From positions 1 through 58,671 of the forward strand of contig NZ_JAFIRA010000022.1 of assembly GCF_022848905.1 (NCBI RefSeq): a stretch of DNA of 58,671 bases, written 5' to 3'. Every line of letters starts with the position of its first letter. The stretch's first letter is position 1. Shown here one piece after another: positions 9,495 through 18,210 of this stretch. The translations under genes and the position numbers were made by a program. This stretch comes from Thermostichus vulcanus str. 'Rupite' (GTDB lineage: Bacteria > Cyanobacteriota > Cyanobacteriia > Thermostichales > Thermostichaceae). The notes under the pieces were generated by a model. That model was given only the letters and a program-made list of their open reading frames with translations, did no database searches and was not told the origin of the DNA.

Positions 9495-9538
9495 AAAGCA
9501 GCTGTGGATCAGTGGGATCCCTGTCCTCTGCTTTTTTT
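9495..9538 (+). terminator. Terminator-like hairpin between isiA and the hydrolase gene
   Basis: AAAGCAG at 9495-9501 pairs with CTGCTTT at 9528-9534, and a run of T residues follows. A GGGATCCC palindrome sits in the loop. Such a structure would reduce but need not abolish read-through into the downstream gene, giving high isiA and lower isiC-like mRNA. Confidence 0.6.
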
Positions 9539-9564
9539 ACTGAATCTTTTACTGAATCGGAGTT

Positions 9565-10338
9565 ATGGGTATGAGTTTGAGCTTGATTGAACCCAGGCCA
9601 GCAGGGGTGTTGTGGTTAAGTGTGTCGCCCAGCCTGAAACTTTTTGATCAGCCACTATTACAGGACTTGCGAACCTCTTGCCCTGTTGCCCACTGGGAGT
9701 ATCACCAAAACCAGGATGAGCCCAGCGGTCTAGAACCTGCCCTAGTCTTACTGGGTGAGTACCTACACACTTTGCCGCGACCGGTTCATGTGATTGGGCA
9801 TGGCTTGAGTGGGGTACTGGCCTTACTGTTGGCGGCTCGGCACCCGGAAAGGGTACGTTCCTTAACGATGCTAGCGGTAGCTGGACAGCCGATGGCCACT
9901 TGGCATGCTCATTTCTATGTGCAGCGGCAGTTGTTGCTCTGTAGCCGAGAACAGTTGCTTATCCGCACCGCAAAAATCCTTCTGGCTGAGCAGGGGTGGG
10001 AACGGGTACGGCCGCTGGCCATGGCTCTGGCCAAAGAGTTGGATACTTCTCCCGTGCCTCATTCCGTGTTTCGGGTGGTGGGGATCCCTGTTCCCCGGGT
10101 TGCCGTGCCCATGTTGGTGTGTGGCAGCCAAGATGACCCGATTGTGGATCCGGTTGGATTGGCCCAGTGGCAGGATCACCTAAAGCAGGGGGATCATCTG
10201 TGGAGCTGTCCGGCGGGTCGGCATTTTTTCCACTATTTCTTCCCCCACAGGGTGGCATCGCAGGTACTAGAGTTTTGGCGTGGGTTGGGAGAACTCCCTT
10301 TAGCCCACTCGATGAATCCTTTGGCTTCTGAGGGATGA
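9565..10338 (+). CDS. IsiC-like alpha/beta-hydrolase-fold protein lacking the nucleophile Ser
   Basis: The 257-residue product has the alpha/beta-hydrolase fold, including VHVIGHGLSGVLALLLAARH followed by PERVRSLTML, a late CGSQDDPIVD acid loop and a C-terminal His segment (GRHFFHYFFP). The nucleophile elbow reads G78-H-G-L-S-G. The residue normally Ser in GHSxxG is Gly80, so classic Ser-hydrolase chemistry is doubtful. Alpha/beta-hydrolase genes named isiC are reported in isi operons of some cyanobacteria. Position directly after isiA supports that identity, hence the call is IsiC-like rather than certain. The preferred start is the ATG at 9565, after a GGAG. Its stop is followed after one base by the next start codon, so the two are translationally coupled. 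Confidence 0.72.
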   Translation: MGMSLSLIEPRPAGVLWLSVSPSLKLFDQPLLQDLRTSCPVAHWEYHQNQDEPSGLEPALVLLGEYLHTLPRPVHVIGHGLSGVLALLLAARHPERVRSLTMLAVAGQPMATWHAHFYVQRQLLLCSREQLLIRTAKILLAEQGWERVRPLAMALAKELDTSPVPHSVFRVVGIPVPRVAVPMLVCGSQDDPIVDPVGLAQWQDHLKQGDHLWSCPAGRHFFHYFFPHRVASQVLEFWRGLGELPLAHSMNPLASEG

Positions 10339-10339
10339 T

Positions 10340-10573
10340 ATGACGTCTCTTCCACCTCCCCTGAGCATGATAATCGCCTGGCTGTTGCTGCTGCTGCCCT
10401 TGTGGACGATTGCCAGAGCGGTTGCTGCCATTCTGCATCAAGCCCAACAAATGCACCGCATCCCCTGCCATCACTGCCGGTTTTACAGCGGGGATCCCTA
10501 CTTAAAATGCACGGTACACCCTCGTCATGCCTTGACCGAATCCGCGATCAATTGCCCTGACTTTAAGAGGTAA
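10340..10573 (+). CDS. Small membrane protein with four-cysteine C-terminal motif
   Basis: A 77-residue protein starts 1 base after the isiC-like stop. Residues 8-34 form one hydrophobic helix (IIAWLLLLLPLW). The C-terminal part carries Cys residues in the pattern CxxC-(N)-KC-(N)-NC (CHHCRFYSGDPYLKC then SAINCPDF), with nearby His. I recall similar conserved cyanobacterial proteins with the 'KCTVHP...NCPD' signature but no known function. Four Cys plus His could bind a metal or an Fe-S centre; that is inference. The tight spacing suggests it is co-expressed with the iron-stress genes. Confidence 0.7.
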   Translation: MTSLPPPLSMIIAWLLLLLPLWTIARAVAAILHQAQQMHRIPCHHCRFYSGDPYLKCTVHPRHALTESAINCPDFKR

Positions 10574-10798
10574 GAGTCTTTAGGGGAGCGTCGGGAGTCT
10601 GTCACCCGGATGGAAGGAACTAGCGTCCGAGACGATGAGAGACAAGCTCTACTGGAGAAGAACACATCTAAACTAAAACTGTGGTTCATGCCAGTGGCCC
10701 CTTGGAGCCTCACTCAAGCAACTTGGCTCGTTGAAGCGTCAAAAACTGCCGGCTCCATAGCAGGTGGCAGTCCATGCTATCGATTTGGAGAGACCCCG

Positions 10799-12058
10799 AT
10801 GCAGCAAAATGGCTTCTTTTGGAAACGGCGGCAGGTATTGGCCTCTTTAGGGCTGGGATCCCTTGGGGCTTGGGCTTTGGGGCAGCGGCCTCTTTTTGGC
10901 CAAGTTTCTGCCCAAGAGAATCTCGGATCCCTGACCTGGGCGGACATTCTGGCACAAGCCCGGGGTAGCCAGGTGAATTGGGCGATGTGGAGCGGGAGTG
11001 AAGCGATTAACGGCTTTGTGGATGGCTGGGTCAAAACACAGTTGCGGGAGCGCTATGACATTCGTTTGAATCGGATCCCGTTGACCGACACTGTAGAAGC
11101 CGTGAACAAAGTGATCGGAGAAGTGCAAGCCGGATTGCGCAGTGGCGGTAGCATCGACCTGATCTGGATCAACGGCAACAACTTTCGTACCCTCAAACAG
11201 GGAGATTTGCTCTATGGCCCGTTTGCGGAGAAATTGCCCAGCCTTGAGTTTTACAATCCTGACGATATTGCCACAGATTTTGGTTTGCCCATCGAAGGCT
11301 ATTCTGCCCCCTATACGGGCAACTATTTTGTGATGGCCTACAATGCCGAGCGCGTTCCCAATCCGCCGCGTAGCTATGCTGAATTGCTGACCTGGGCAGA
11401 AGCCAATCCGGGCCGTTTTACCTATGTGGCCCCACCCGATTTTCACGGTAGCCGCTTTTTGTTGGGGGCATTTTATGGCGTTACGGGGGGGTATGCCCAG
11501 TACAGTGGCCCAGACTTTGATGCCGATCTATGGGCTAAGCAATCCCCTGCTGTGGTGAATTATCTGAAAGAGCTGGATCCCTTTTTGTGGCGGCAAGGAC
11601 AAACTTATCCGCCTACATTTGCCCGCTTAGCGGAGCTGTTTGCCAATGGCGAAGTTTGGCTGATTCCTACTTTCATCGATCAAGTGATTTTGCGTAAAAA
11701 CAATGGACAATTTCCCGCCAGTACCACTCCCTACGGGATCCCGGGCACCAGCTTGATCGATCCCTCTTTTACTGCCATTCCTGTCAATGCCGCCAATCCC
11801 TTTGGGGCAATGATCTTGGCAGAGGTGTTGGCCAGCCCGGAAGGTCAACTGGAGAAATTCAAGCCAGATGTCTGGGGAGATTTACCCCTCATCGACATCA
11901 GCCGTGTGCCTGCCGAGTTCCAGACGCAATTTGCCCAGTTAGAAGCTGCCGCCGGGATCCCGATTCAAGAGGCGATTGCCGGGGCTGTGCCGATTGTCAA
12001 TTCTGAATATACGGTGCAATTGGAGGAAGCTTGGCAGCGCCAGGTGTTGCCCGGCTAG
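10799..12058 (+). CDS. ABC transporter substrate-binding protein, YnjB-like
   Basis: A 419-residue periplasmic binding protein of the extracellular solute-binding type 1 fold. Its closest recognised relatives by pattern are E. coli YnjB (COG4134), whose ligand is not established. The N-terminus MQQNGFFWKRRQVLASLGLG contains a twin-Arg-like KRRQVLA and a hydrophobic segment ending near VSAQE, consistent with export. Family segments visible are DLIWINGNNFRTLKQ and PYTGNYFVMAYNAERVPNPP. The frame is open for 63 codons further upstream. I chose the ATG at 10799 because it puts the signal peptide at the N-terminus. No ATPase or permease gene adjoins, so it is an orphan. It converges on the histidine kinase gene 5 bp away. 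Confidence 0.85.
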   Translation: MQQNGFFWKRRQVLASLGLGSLGAWALGQRPLFGQVSAQENLGSLTWADILAQARGSQVNWAMWSGSEAINGFVDGWVKTQLRERYDIRLNRIPLTDTVEAVNKVIGEVQAGLRSGGSIDLIWINGNNFRTLKQGDLLYGPFAEKLPSLEFYNPDDIATDFGLPIEGYSAPYTGNYFVMAYNAERVPNPPRSYAELLTWAEANPGRFTYVAPPDFHGSRFLLGAFYGVTGGYAQYSGPDFDADLWAKQSPAVVNYLKELDPFLWRQGQTYPPTFARLAELFANGEVWLIPTFIDQVILRKNNGQFPASTTPYGIPGTSLIDPSFTAIPVNAANPFGAMILAEVLASPEGQLEKFKPDVWGDLPLIDISRVPAEFQTQFAQLEAAAGIPIQEAIAGAVPIVNSEYTVQLEEAWQRQVLPG

Positions 12059-12063
12059 AGAAG

Positions 12064-15000
12064 TTAGGGGTTGGTTGTTAGGGGAGTAGCTGTTGTTGGC
12101 AAGCTTAGGGGCAGCCAAACACGAAAGTGAGTCCACCCCTCCAAGCTGGCGACCGAGATGTTTCCCCCCATTTCCACCACCAGTTTTTTGACCAGAGCTA
12201 AGCCCAAGCCCGTGCCTCCATGTTTCCAGCGATCCGATTGCGGGATCCGATAAAACTTGTCGAAAATTCGCGGTAGCTCCGCTTTTGAGATCTCGGTGCT
12301 ATTGCTGAGGGTAAAGAGGATCCCTTGTTGGTCGGAAGTGAGGCGGAGGTGAATTGCTCCTTCGGGGGCCGTATATTTCACCGCATTGTGGAGAAGTTCC
12401 CGTAGAACGCGGCTGAGACTGTTGGGGTCAGCCCATAGGGTAGGGATCCCTTCAGTCATGTGCAATTGTAGGTGTTGGTTTTTGAATTGGGCCAAAGGTT
12501 GGATCCCGCTCAGCAGTTCTGGCAGGTAGCGAACCAAGTTGATCTCTTCTGGATTAAACAAATAGCCTTCCACTTCTAGCCGCTGCATATCCAGCAAGTC
12601 ATTGATCAAGGCAATCTGTCGGTCACATTCTTGCAAAGCTGTGGTGAAATAGTGCTGCCGTTTCTCAGGGGTGTTGGCAATTTGTATCATTCGGAGCGCC
12701 ATGCGCACATTGGTCATGGGGGTGCGTAATTCGTGAGAAACGGTGCTGATAAAGTCATCCTTAAGTAAATTGAGTCGTTCCAATTCCGTCACTTGGGCCT
12801 GAGCTGCCTCATACAAACGGGCCTGACGAATCGCCAAAGCACACAAATTGGCTACCTGCTGAACCAACTGAATTTCCTGCTCCGAAAAAATCTGCTCAGG
12901 TGCGCGTTCCACATTCAATGCCCCTAGCAGCTCATCTTCATCCAAAATGGGACAGTTGAGGAGGGTCACCCAGAGACTATCTATTGAGTCGTAGAAACAG
13001 CACTGAATCGCTTGTCCTTGCCCCAGAGAATTTAAAAGGAAATCACCTATTTCTCGAATAGGATAGCTTCGACCAACTACAGAAGGTGAAATACGGGAAC
13101 ATGCATAGCGTGGGATGAAAGTGGAAAAGTCATCTGAGAAAAAGCCAATGTCGCAACCTAGTAAATCTAGAGCTGCCATCATATCTTGAACAATAGAGTT
13201 AAGAATCTCTGCCTCATCTAAACTAGCCACAACTTTGTTGCTGATGGAGCGTAAAAACCCCTCAAAATGCAATGACTGTTGTAACTTGGCTGTGCGCAGT
13301 TCTACCTGTACTTCCAAGTCATTATTTAGGTTTTGTACCTGTTGGTAGAGCTGAGCCTGTTGTAGGGCAATGGCCAGTTGTTCAGATAGCTGCATTAGGA
13401 TCGATTTTTCCCAATCTTGCCACTGACGCAGTCCCCGGCACTGATGCGCAATTAACAAGCCCCAAAGGTATTCTTTGTCTTCTTCAGTATGAGTTTCTAA
13501 ATCCGGACTTTTGGATTGCCAAATCGGCACAACCAAATTAGCACGTACCTGTATATTCCTGAGGAAATTGGCATGACAAGGCTGGATTGGAGCATCTTCG
13601 ATATCTGCAATAGAGCGCACTTTCCTCCGAGCAAATGACTCCCGATTCAGTTGGGCTAAACAGGGATCCGCAATTGTTTGATTCAAAATTGAAAACTCTG
13701 GCCGACTGACAGATTCCACTTGAATGTAGCCACTATGATTGGACTGTAAGCGGTAGATCACCACCCGATCTGCTTGCAACAACTGTCGTACTTCTGTGAC
13801 CGTAGTTTGCAAGATTTCCATCAGATCCAAAGAGCGGCGGATACGCTCGGTGATCCGACTCAGTAAACGTTCCCGGCCCGCCTGTAGGCGCAGCGTCTGT
13901 TCGGCTCGTTTCAGAGCTTCTTCCGCTTGTATGCGCAGGGTGATATCGGTGAACGTGCAGATCACTTGCCAGACTTGTCCCTGTTCATCCAGCCTTGGCT
14001 CCGCATTCACCAACAACCAGACCCGATCCTGCAAACGCGGTCGATAGACTCCCATCACCACATCCCGCACCGGTTGGCCGGTAGCAATGGCTCTGGGTAC
14101 AGGGTGCTCCGGCCCCGGGAAGGGTGATCCATCCTCATGAATCACATTCCATTCGGGATCAAAAGAAGAACGTCCTAGCAATTGCTCCTCGGTCAAGTCC
14201 AACAATTCCAGAGCTTTGGGGTTGCACAACAGCATTTCGGCTTGTCTGCCCTGCAGCAGAACCCCGACATTGAGATCTTCAATTAAAGTGCGGAAGCGTT
14301 CTTCGCTCTCTTGGAGAGCCAAATCCGCCACTTTCTTTTCAGTGATATCTCGTCCAACCGAAAGAATTTCTACCAATTGTCCCCGCTCGTCAAAAATGCC
14401 CTGATCAACCCAGTTTACGTATCGCTTTTGCCCTTCTGAGTTGAGATAGGTGCGTTCGGTAGTGCGGGTGGGCTGGGTGGGGTTGAGGGCGGCCAATTCT
14501 GCTAAGAGGGGATCCCGTTCTGCTTCGGGTAGAGCATCGATCCAAGGCTTCCCCAGTACTTTATCCCGCTCCAAACCAAAAAAGCGCAAATAGGCTTCAT
14601 TACAAAATCGAAGACGGGTATCGAGGTCATAGCGGCAAATCAGTTCCGACTGCTGTTCTACGACGTTTTGATATTCCTGTTGCTGTTGCCGTAAACGATG
14701 CAGCACCTCTTGGTGGGCGGTTGCCATCCGCTGCCAAGCAGAGGCGAGCGTTTGCACCTCCTGAATCGGGCCGGGATCCATCCGGGGCCAGGGATGGGAT
14801 CCATCCGGGATAAATTCTTCGGCAGTTTGTTTGAGACGGCGAATCGGGCGGGCGAGCCATTCGGTTAAACCCATGCCTATCCCCAACAAGCCCAATAGGA
14901 TCCCACCCCCAAGCAGTCCAGCCTGTTGAGCAGAGCGGTTGACTTCTCCCAAAATGTCTGATTCTGGGATCCCGCGTACCAAGTAAAAGGTTGGGCCCCA

Positions 15001-15972
15001 TTCATCGGGTATTGGTTCCACCTCAATTAAATGGGTTTGTCCCTGAACAGGTAAGCGGAAGAACGCCTCAGAAGTGACCGCTGACAACGATCCAAACTGC
15101 TTCTCAAGAACTGGAATAACCACCTGTAAAATCGGGTGCCTGCTTTCTAGATCCTCCTGTTCAGCAATCAAGCTGGCTCCATTGTCCGCAAGCACCTGCC
15201 CTCGTGAATTCAATAAAAAACTCGTACCAGGATTGTTTTGATCCAGAGTATCCAGAAGGGCTTGCAGATTGTCAACGGAAGTAGCAGCAGCCAAACTCCC
15301 GTACAGGGTGCCGTTTTCGCCGGTTAAGGGTAACCCCGTCAGAATTAAAAGCTGGGGTTCAGAAAAAAAACGACTGACAACCTGACTGCGAGCCATGCCC
15401 TCTGTCTGGACAATCTCAGCGAACCAAGGTTGTTGTCGTACATCTGAGAAGCCCAACGTGCGAGTATTGCCGGTGGGATCCCCAGTTTTGGGATCCAATT
15501 CCCGCCCTCGCACTTCCCCTGGTAAAGCTCCTTCCGTGTGGTAAACCCAAATCGTTTGATCCTGAAGGCGATGCGCCATGACAAAGCCACCACCGGCGGA
15601 CACAAAACCGAGATAATCCACTTCAGGAAAGCGCTGTAGTTGTTGAGCGAAGTAATCTTCTAAAAAAAGGAGATCGGTAGAACTTAGACTGAGCAGATTA
15701 GGCAAAAGTCCCCAGCGCACTGCGTCCCGATTCATGTGATTGATTTGAACCGGTGCCCGCAAATAGCCCTTCAAGGTGTCTTCAATGCGGTCATTGACCG
15801 CACGGTTAACCTGTTGGGCCAGTTGTAGCGCTGTTTGCCGTCCAGACCGCCAAGAAAGATACCCCACGCCGCCTACACCTACGCCCACCGCCAGCAGCAT
15901 CGGTAGCAGCAGGGCAGCCCGTAAGGGAATGCGTCTAGAGGCGGAAGCAGAAGGCTGAGGTAAGAATTTCAT
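12064..15972 (-). CDS. Membrane-bound hybrid-architecture sensor histidine kinase (Cache-HAMP-PAS-PAS-GAF-GAF-HisKA-HATPase)
   Basis: This 1302-residue kinase begins with a transmembrane helix (about 19-40). A large extracytoplasmic Cache-like sensor domain follows (about 45-345), then a second helix (352-374). After these come a HAMP-like linker, two PAS domains (about 432-550 and 560-690; the first contains CNEAYLRFFGLERDKVLGKPW), two GAF domains (about 705-880 and 930-1065), and HisKA with phospho-acceptor His1080 in VSHELRTPMTN. HATPase_c closes the protein (N box LLHNAVKYTA, G boxes FDKFYRI and HGGTGLGLALVKKL). GAF1 carries the HQCRGLRQW motif seen in cyanobacterial GAF domains. No canonical chromophore Cys context was recognised, so photoreception is not claimed. 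No response regulator gene is adjacent. The input signal is unknown. Confidence 0.93.
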   Translation of the reverse strand: MKFLPQPSASASRRIPLRAALLLPMLLAVGVGVGGVGYLSWRSGRQTALQLAQQVNRAVNDRIEDTLKGYLRAPVQINHMNRDAVRWGLLPNLLSLSSTDLLFLEDYFAQQLQRFPEVDYLGFVSAGGGFVMAHRLQDQTIWVYHTEGALPGEVRGRELDPKTGDPTGNTRTLGFSDVRQQPWFAEIVQTEGMARSQVVSRFFSEPQLLILTGLPLTGENGTLYGSLAAATSVDNLQALLDTLDQNNPGTSFLLNSRGQVLADNGASLIAEQEDLESRHPILQVVIPVLEKQFGSLSAVTSEAFFRLPVQGQTHLIEVEPIPDEWGPTFYLVRGIPESDILGEVNRSAQQAGLLGGGILLGLLGIGMGLTEWLARPIRRLKQTAEEFIPDGSHPWPRMDPGPIQEVQTLASAWQRMATAHQEVLHRLRQQQQEYQNVVEQQSELICRYDLDTRLRFCNEAYLRFFGLERDKVLGKPWIDALPEAERDPLLAELAALNPTQPTRTTERTYLNSEGQKRYVNWVDQGIFDERGQLVEILSVGRDITEKKVADLALQESEERFRTLIEDLNVGVLLQGRQAEMLLCNPKALELLDLTEEQLLGRSSFDPEWNVIHEDGSPFPGPEHPVPRAIATGQPVRDVVMGVYRPRLQDRVWLLVNAEPRLDEQGQVWQVICTFTDITLRIQAEEALKRAEQTLRLQAGRERLLSRITERIRRSLDLMEILQTTVTEVRQLLQADRVVIYRLQSNHSGYIQVESVSRPEFSILNQTIADPCLAQLNRESFARRKVRSIADIEDAPIQPCHANFLRNIQVRANLVVPIWQSKSPDLETHTEEDKEYLWGLLIAHQCRGLRQWQDWEKSILMQLSEQLAIALQQAQLYQQVQNLNNDLEVQVELRTAKLQQSLHFEGFLRSISNKVVASLDEAEILNSIVQDMMAALDLLGCDIGFFSDDFSTFIPRYACSRISPSVVGRSYPIREIGDFLLNSLGQGQAIQCCFYDSIDSLWVTLLNCPILDEDELLGALNVERAPEQIFSEQEIQLVQQVANLCALAIRQARLYEAAQAQVTELERLNLLKDDFISTVSHELRTPMTNVRMALRMIQIANTPEKRQHYFTTALQECDRQIALINDLLDMQRLEVEGYLFNPEEINLVRYLPELLSGIQPLAQFKNQHLQLHMTEGIPTLWADPNSLSRVLRELLHNAVKYTAPEGAIHLRLTSDQQGILFTLSNSTEISKAELPRIFDKFYRIPQSDRWKHGGTGLGLALVKKLVVEMGGNISVASLEGWTHFRVWLPLSLPTTATPLTTNP

Positions 15973-16006
15973 CGTTAGGCAAGTCGAGCAAGCAGGTGCA
16001 GAAAAA

Positions 16007-16648
16007 TTAAGCTTGCGGGGGCTGCAAAGCGCGTTGCAAAGAGCTAAGACTCACCTCCGCCACAATGGCTAGCAGAGCCACTGGGATCGCTCCCACCAGA
16101 AGGATAGCGTTATCGTAGAGGGCAAACCCTAATGTGATAAAAGTTCCTAACCCCCCCGCACCAATGAATGCGGCCAAGGTGGCACTGGCGATGACCTCAA
16201 TCGTGGCGGTTTTAATGCCAGCTAAGACCACGGGTAATGCGAGAGGAATTTCAATTTGCCGCAAGACTTGACCAGAGGTCATGCCCATCCCGAAAGCTGC
16301 TTCTCGAATGGCTGGCTCAATCCCCCGAAATGCAACATCGGTGCTGATCAAAATGGGGGGCATGACCAAAGCGGTTAGGGCAATCACGGCAGAGCGAAAA
16401 CTAAGACCAAAATAAGGGATCGCCAAAAATAAAATTGCTAAGCTAGGGATCACTCTGAGGCCATTAAAGCCATTGATGACCACTAATGAAAACGCCTGTG
16501 ACCGAGAACTGAAAAAGCCCAAAGGCAACCCAAAAATCAGACCAATGACCAGAGGCACGGCTACCAATTGTAGGTGTTGAACAAGAGCCTGAAGCAGCAT
16601 CTCGCTGTTGTTTTGGGCATAGCTGAGGGCGCGATTCAAAAGAGCCAT
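16007..16648 (-). CDS. ABC transporter permease, OpuB/ProW-like
   Basis: A 213-residue inner-membrane permease of the binding-protein-dependent family, resembling the OpuBB/OpuCB choline or glycine-betaine permeases. Five to six hydrophobic helices surround the EAA loop EAAFGMGMTSGQVLRQIEIPLALP, and GAGGLGTFITLGFALYD is also family-typical. No cognate ATPase or binding protein is in the neighbourhood; the next gene on the same strand (35 bp downstream) is the histidine kinase. It must therefore pair with subunits encoded elsewhere or be a leftover. Start MALLNRALSY was chosen as the first ATG. The substrate is inferred only from resemblance. Confidence 0.85.
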   Translation of the reverse strand: MALLNRALSYAQNNSEMLLQALVQHLQLVAVPLVIGLIFGLPLGFFSSRSQAFSLVVINGFNGLRVIPSLAILFLAIPYFGLSFRSAVIALTALVMPPILISTDVAFRGIEPAIREAAFGMGMTSGQVLRQIEIPLALPVVLAGIKTATIEVIASATLAAFIGAGGLGTFITLGFALYDNAILLVGAIPVALLAIVAEVSLSSLQRALQPPQA

Positions 16649-16690
16649 AAGACATTAAAAATAAGAAAGATCACCAGATTGCATCCATTC

Positions 16691-16706
16691 GTTATCTACG
16701 TTATCT
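16691..16706. promoter_or_regulatory. Direct repeat GTTATCT upstream of permease and methyltransferase genes
   Basis: GTTATCT occurs at 16691-16697 and 16700-16706, a 9-bp period, in the divergent spacer between the permease (minus) and methyltransferase (plus). The same heptamer is the half-site of the perfect palindrome at 3276-3289. A shared regulator is possible, but the identity is unknown. Confidence 0.25.
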
Positions 16707-16838
16707 GGCCAACAAAGGGTGTGACCAGGATAACAGCCCTAGCATAGCACTTGAAGTAAAGTTAAAAAGCAGCTTGAAATGTTCAAAACTGTGAAGCTGA
16801 GATACAGATGGGATACAGACGTTATTGGGTTACTTTCT

Positions 16839-17414
16839 ATGACACCCCGTGGCTTCAAACCTAAAGTTGGGCAGAACTCCAACCGCAGGGATCCCTTCCC
16901 CGATCCCAACTCCTCCACCATTAGCTTGGCTCCCTATGTGCGCACTTTACCGGTGGTCATTGATGCCATGTTAGATCTGGCTCAGGTGGGAAGTGAAGAT
17001 ACCCTCTACGACTTGGGCTGTGGGGATGGTCGGGTGCTGATACGGGCGGCCCAACGGTTCGGGACGCGGGGGGTAGGAGTCGATATCGACCCGGAGCGGA
17101 TTCTCGAGGCTGAGCAACAGGCCCAGGCAGCAGGGGTACAGGATCGGGTGAACTTTCTTCAACAGGATCTGCTCACCTTGGATCTAGCCCCAGCGACCGT
17201 GGTGAGTTGTTATCTGCTGCCCCGCTCCAACCTATTGATTCGAGACAAACTCCGCTCGGAATTACAGGCTGGCGCTCGTCTGGTTACCCATTCGTTTGAT
17301 ATGGGGGATTGGATCCCGACCGCCACCACCACCGTATCGGATGTGATCAACACCTACACCATCTATCTTTGGCAGATTGAATCCCAACTCAGTCCTGGGG
17401 ATCCCAATCCATAG
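16839..17414 (+). CDS. Class I SAM-dependent methyltransferase (lysine-methyltransferase-like)
   Basis: A 191-residue Rossmann-fold methyltransferase. Motif I is DLGCGDGRVLIRAAQRFG, followed by the acidic loop GVDIDPERI. The short N-terminal helix segment (SLAPYVRTLPVVIDAMLDLA) and VVSCYLLPRSN in place of an NPPY motif resemble the small FAM173/ATPSCKMT-type protein-lysine methyltransferases. The substrate is not known. The frame extends to an ATG at 16779, but MTPRGFKPKVG at 16839 is the more natural start. Its last 26 bases overlap the 3' end of the convergent VOC gene. Confidence 0.78.
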   Translation: MTPRGFKPKVGQNSNRRDPFPDPNSSTISLAPYVRTLPVVIDAMLDLAQVGSEDTLYDLGCGDGRVLIRAAQRFGTRGVGVDIDPERILEAEQQAQAAGVQDRVNFLQQDLLTLDLAPATVVSCYLLPRSNLLIRDKLRSELQAGARLVTHSFDMGDWIPTATTTVSDVINTYTIYLWQIESQLSPGDPNP

Positions 17415-17805
17415 CCTGCCAGAAGGCCGGGGACGGTTGGTGCAACACAATGCGGTTACCCTCGGGATCCACAAAATCCACCTCCTGCCCGTGAAAGTCC
17501 TGCCGAATCGGAGAAACAGCAATCCGATGGTCTTCTAGCAGCGCTTGGATTTCCGACAGGGATCCCTGGAGATCCTCCACCTGCAAACATAGACTCACAG
17601 CTCCCGCCTGGCCCACAAAATCCGGATGATGACTGCGATACAGGCCCAACCGCAATCCCGGTAGCCGAAACTCCACATAGACCGGATCCCCTGACGTGGG
17701 CAATTGAACCTGCGGCGGGATCCCCAGCAAAGACTGATAAAAGTGACAGAGGCGGGGCAAATCGGGGGTGGCCAGGCTAGTCAAAGCCGCAGGGATCCGC
17801 ATCAC
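17389..17805 (-). CDS. VOC-superfamily (glyoxalase/bleomycin-resistance-like) protein
   Basis: The 138-residue product has two beta-alpha-beta-beta-beta modules of the vicinal-oxygen-chelate fold. It starts MMRIPAALTSLATPDLPRLCHFYQSLLGIPP and ends with a strand GQEVDFVDPEGNRIVLHQ, the usual C-terminal metal/substrate module. Such proteins range from isomerases to dioxygenases and binding proteins; no specific activity can be assigned. Metal-ligand positions are only partly conserved by eye. The gene overlaps the methyltransferase tail-to-tail by 26 bp. Confidence 0.82.
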   Translation of the reverse strand: MMRIPAALTSLATPDLPRLCHFYQSLLGIPPQVQLPTSGDPVYVEFRLPGLRLGLYRSHHPDFVGQAGAVSLCLQVEDLQGSLSEIQALLEDHRIAVSPIRQDFHGQEVDFVDPEGNRIVLHQPSPAFWQAMDWDPQD

Positions 17806-18210
17806 CAGGAGAGTATCAGAGCCCCGATTCTAGCCCAATAGCTCGCCCACCTATGACCTGACTCGGGTGGCTACTGTTCGGCGAAAATTGAATGTGAATT
17901 GGAAACGCATCTCAATGCTGTTGCAGTTCTGTTACATGCAGCTTGCCTTCGTCGCAAGACCGATGTACACTGCGAGCACTAAACTCTAAAAGCCGACAGA
18001 TTTACCGTAGAATAGAGGCTCAAATGCAAATGCCTATGTCTGCCCGAATCCCTGCTGCTCGGCCATCTGCTTGGGCTTCATCTCGGTCTGTTCCCTCCCC
18101 CGTTCCAGAGGCTCTGTATGGGATCCCTGGACTGGGGCAACAGCTATCCTTTCGGTCTTTGCTCTGCTGTCTGTTGGTTTGTCTGTGATGCGTTTGCGAG
18201 GTTGGTTCTG
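17806..18210. other. 405-bp intergenic region, no convincing gene
   Basis: The start sides of the VOC gene (minus) and rhodanese gene (plus) face each other here, so both promoters must lie within. A TAGAAT hexamer at about 18008 could be a -10 element for the rhodanese gene. A frame at 17943-18188 is Arg/Ser-rich without family features and was not accepted. Nothing else was recognised. Confidence 0.4.

Noticed and set aside
10610-10798. N-terminal extension of the YnjB-like binding protein
   Set aside because: It would bury the export signal at residue 64 onwards; read as leader DNA. I also looked for a TPP-type riboswitch here and saw no match.
17943-18188. 81-codon plus-strand frame before the rhodanese gene
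   Set aside because: Ser/Arg/Pro-rich, no ribosome site, overlaps the rhodanese upstream region; likely chance.
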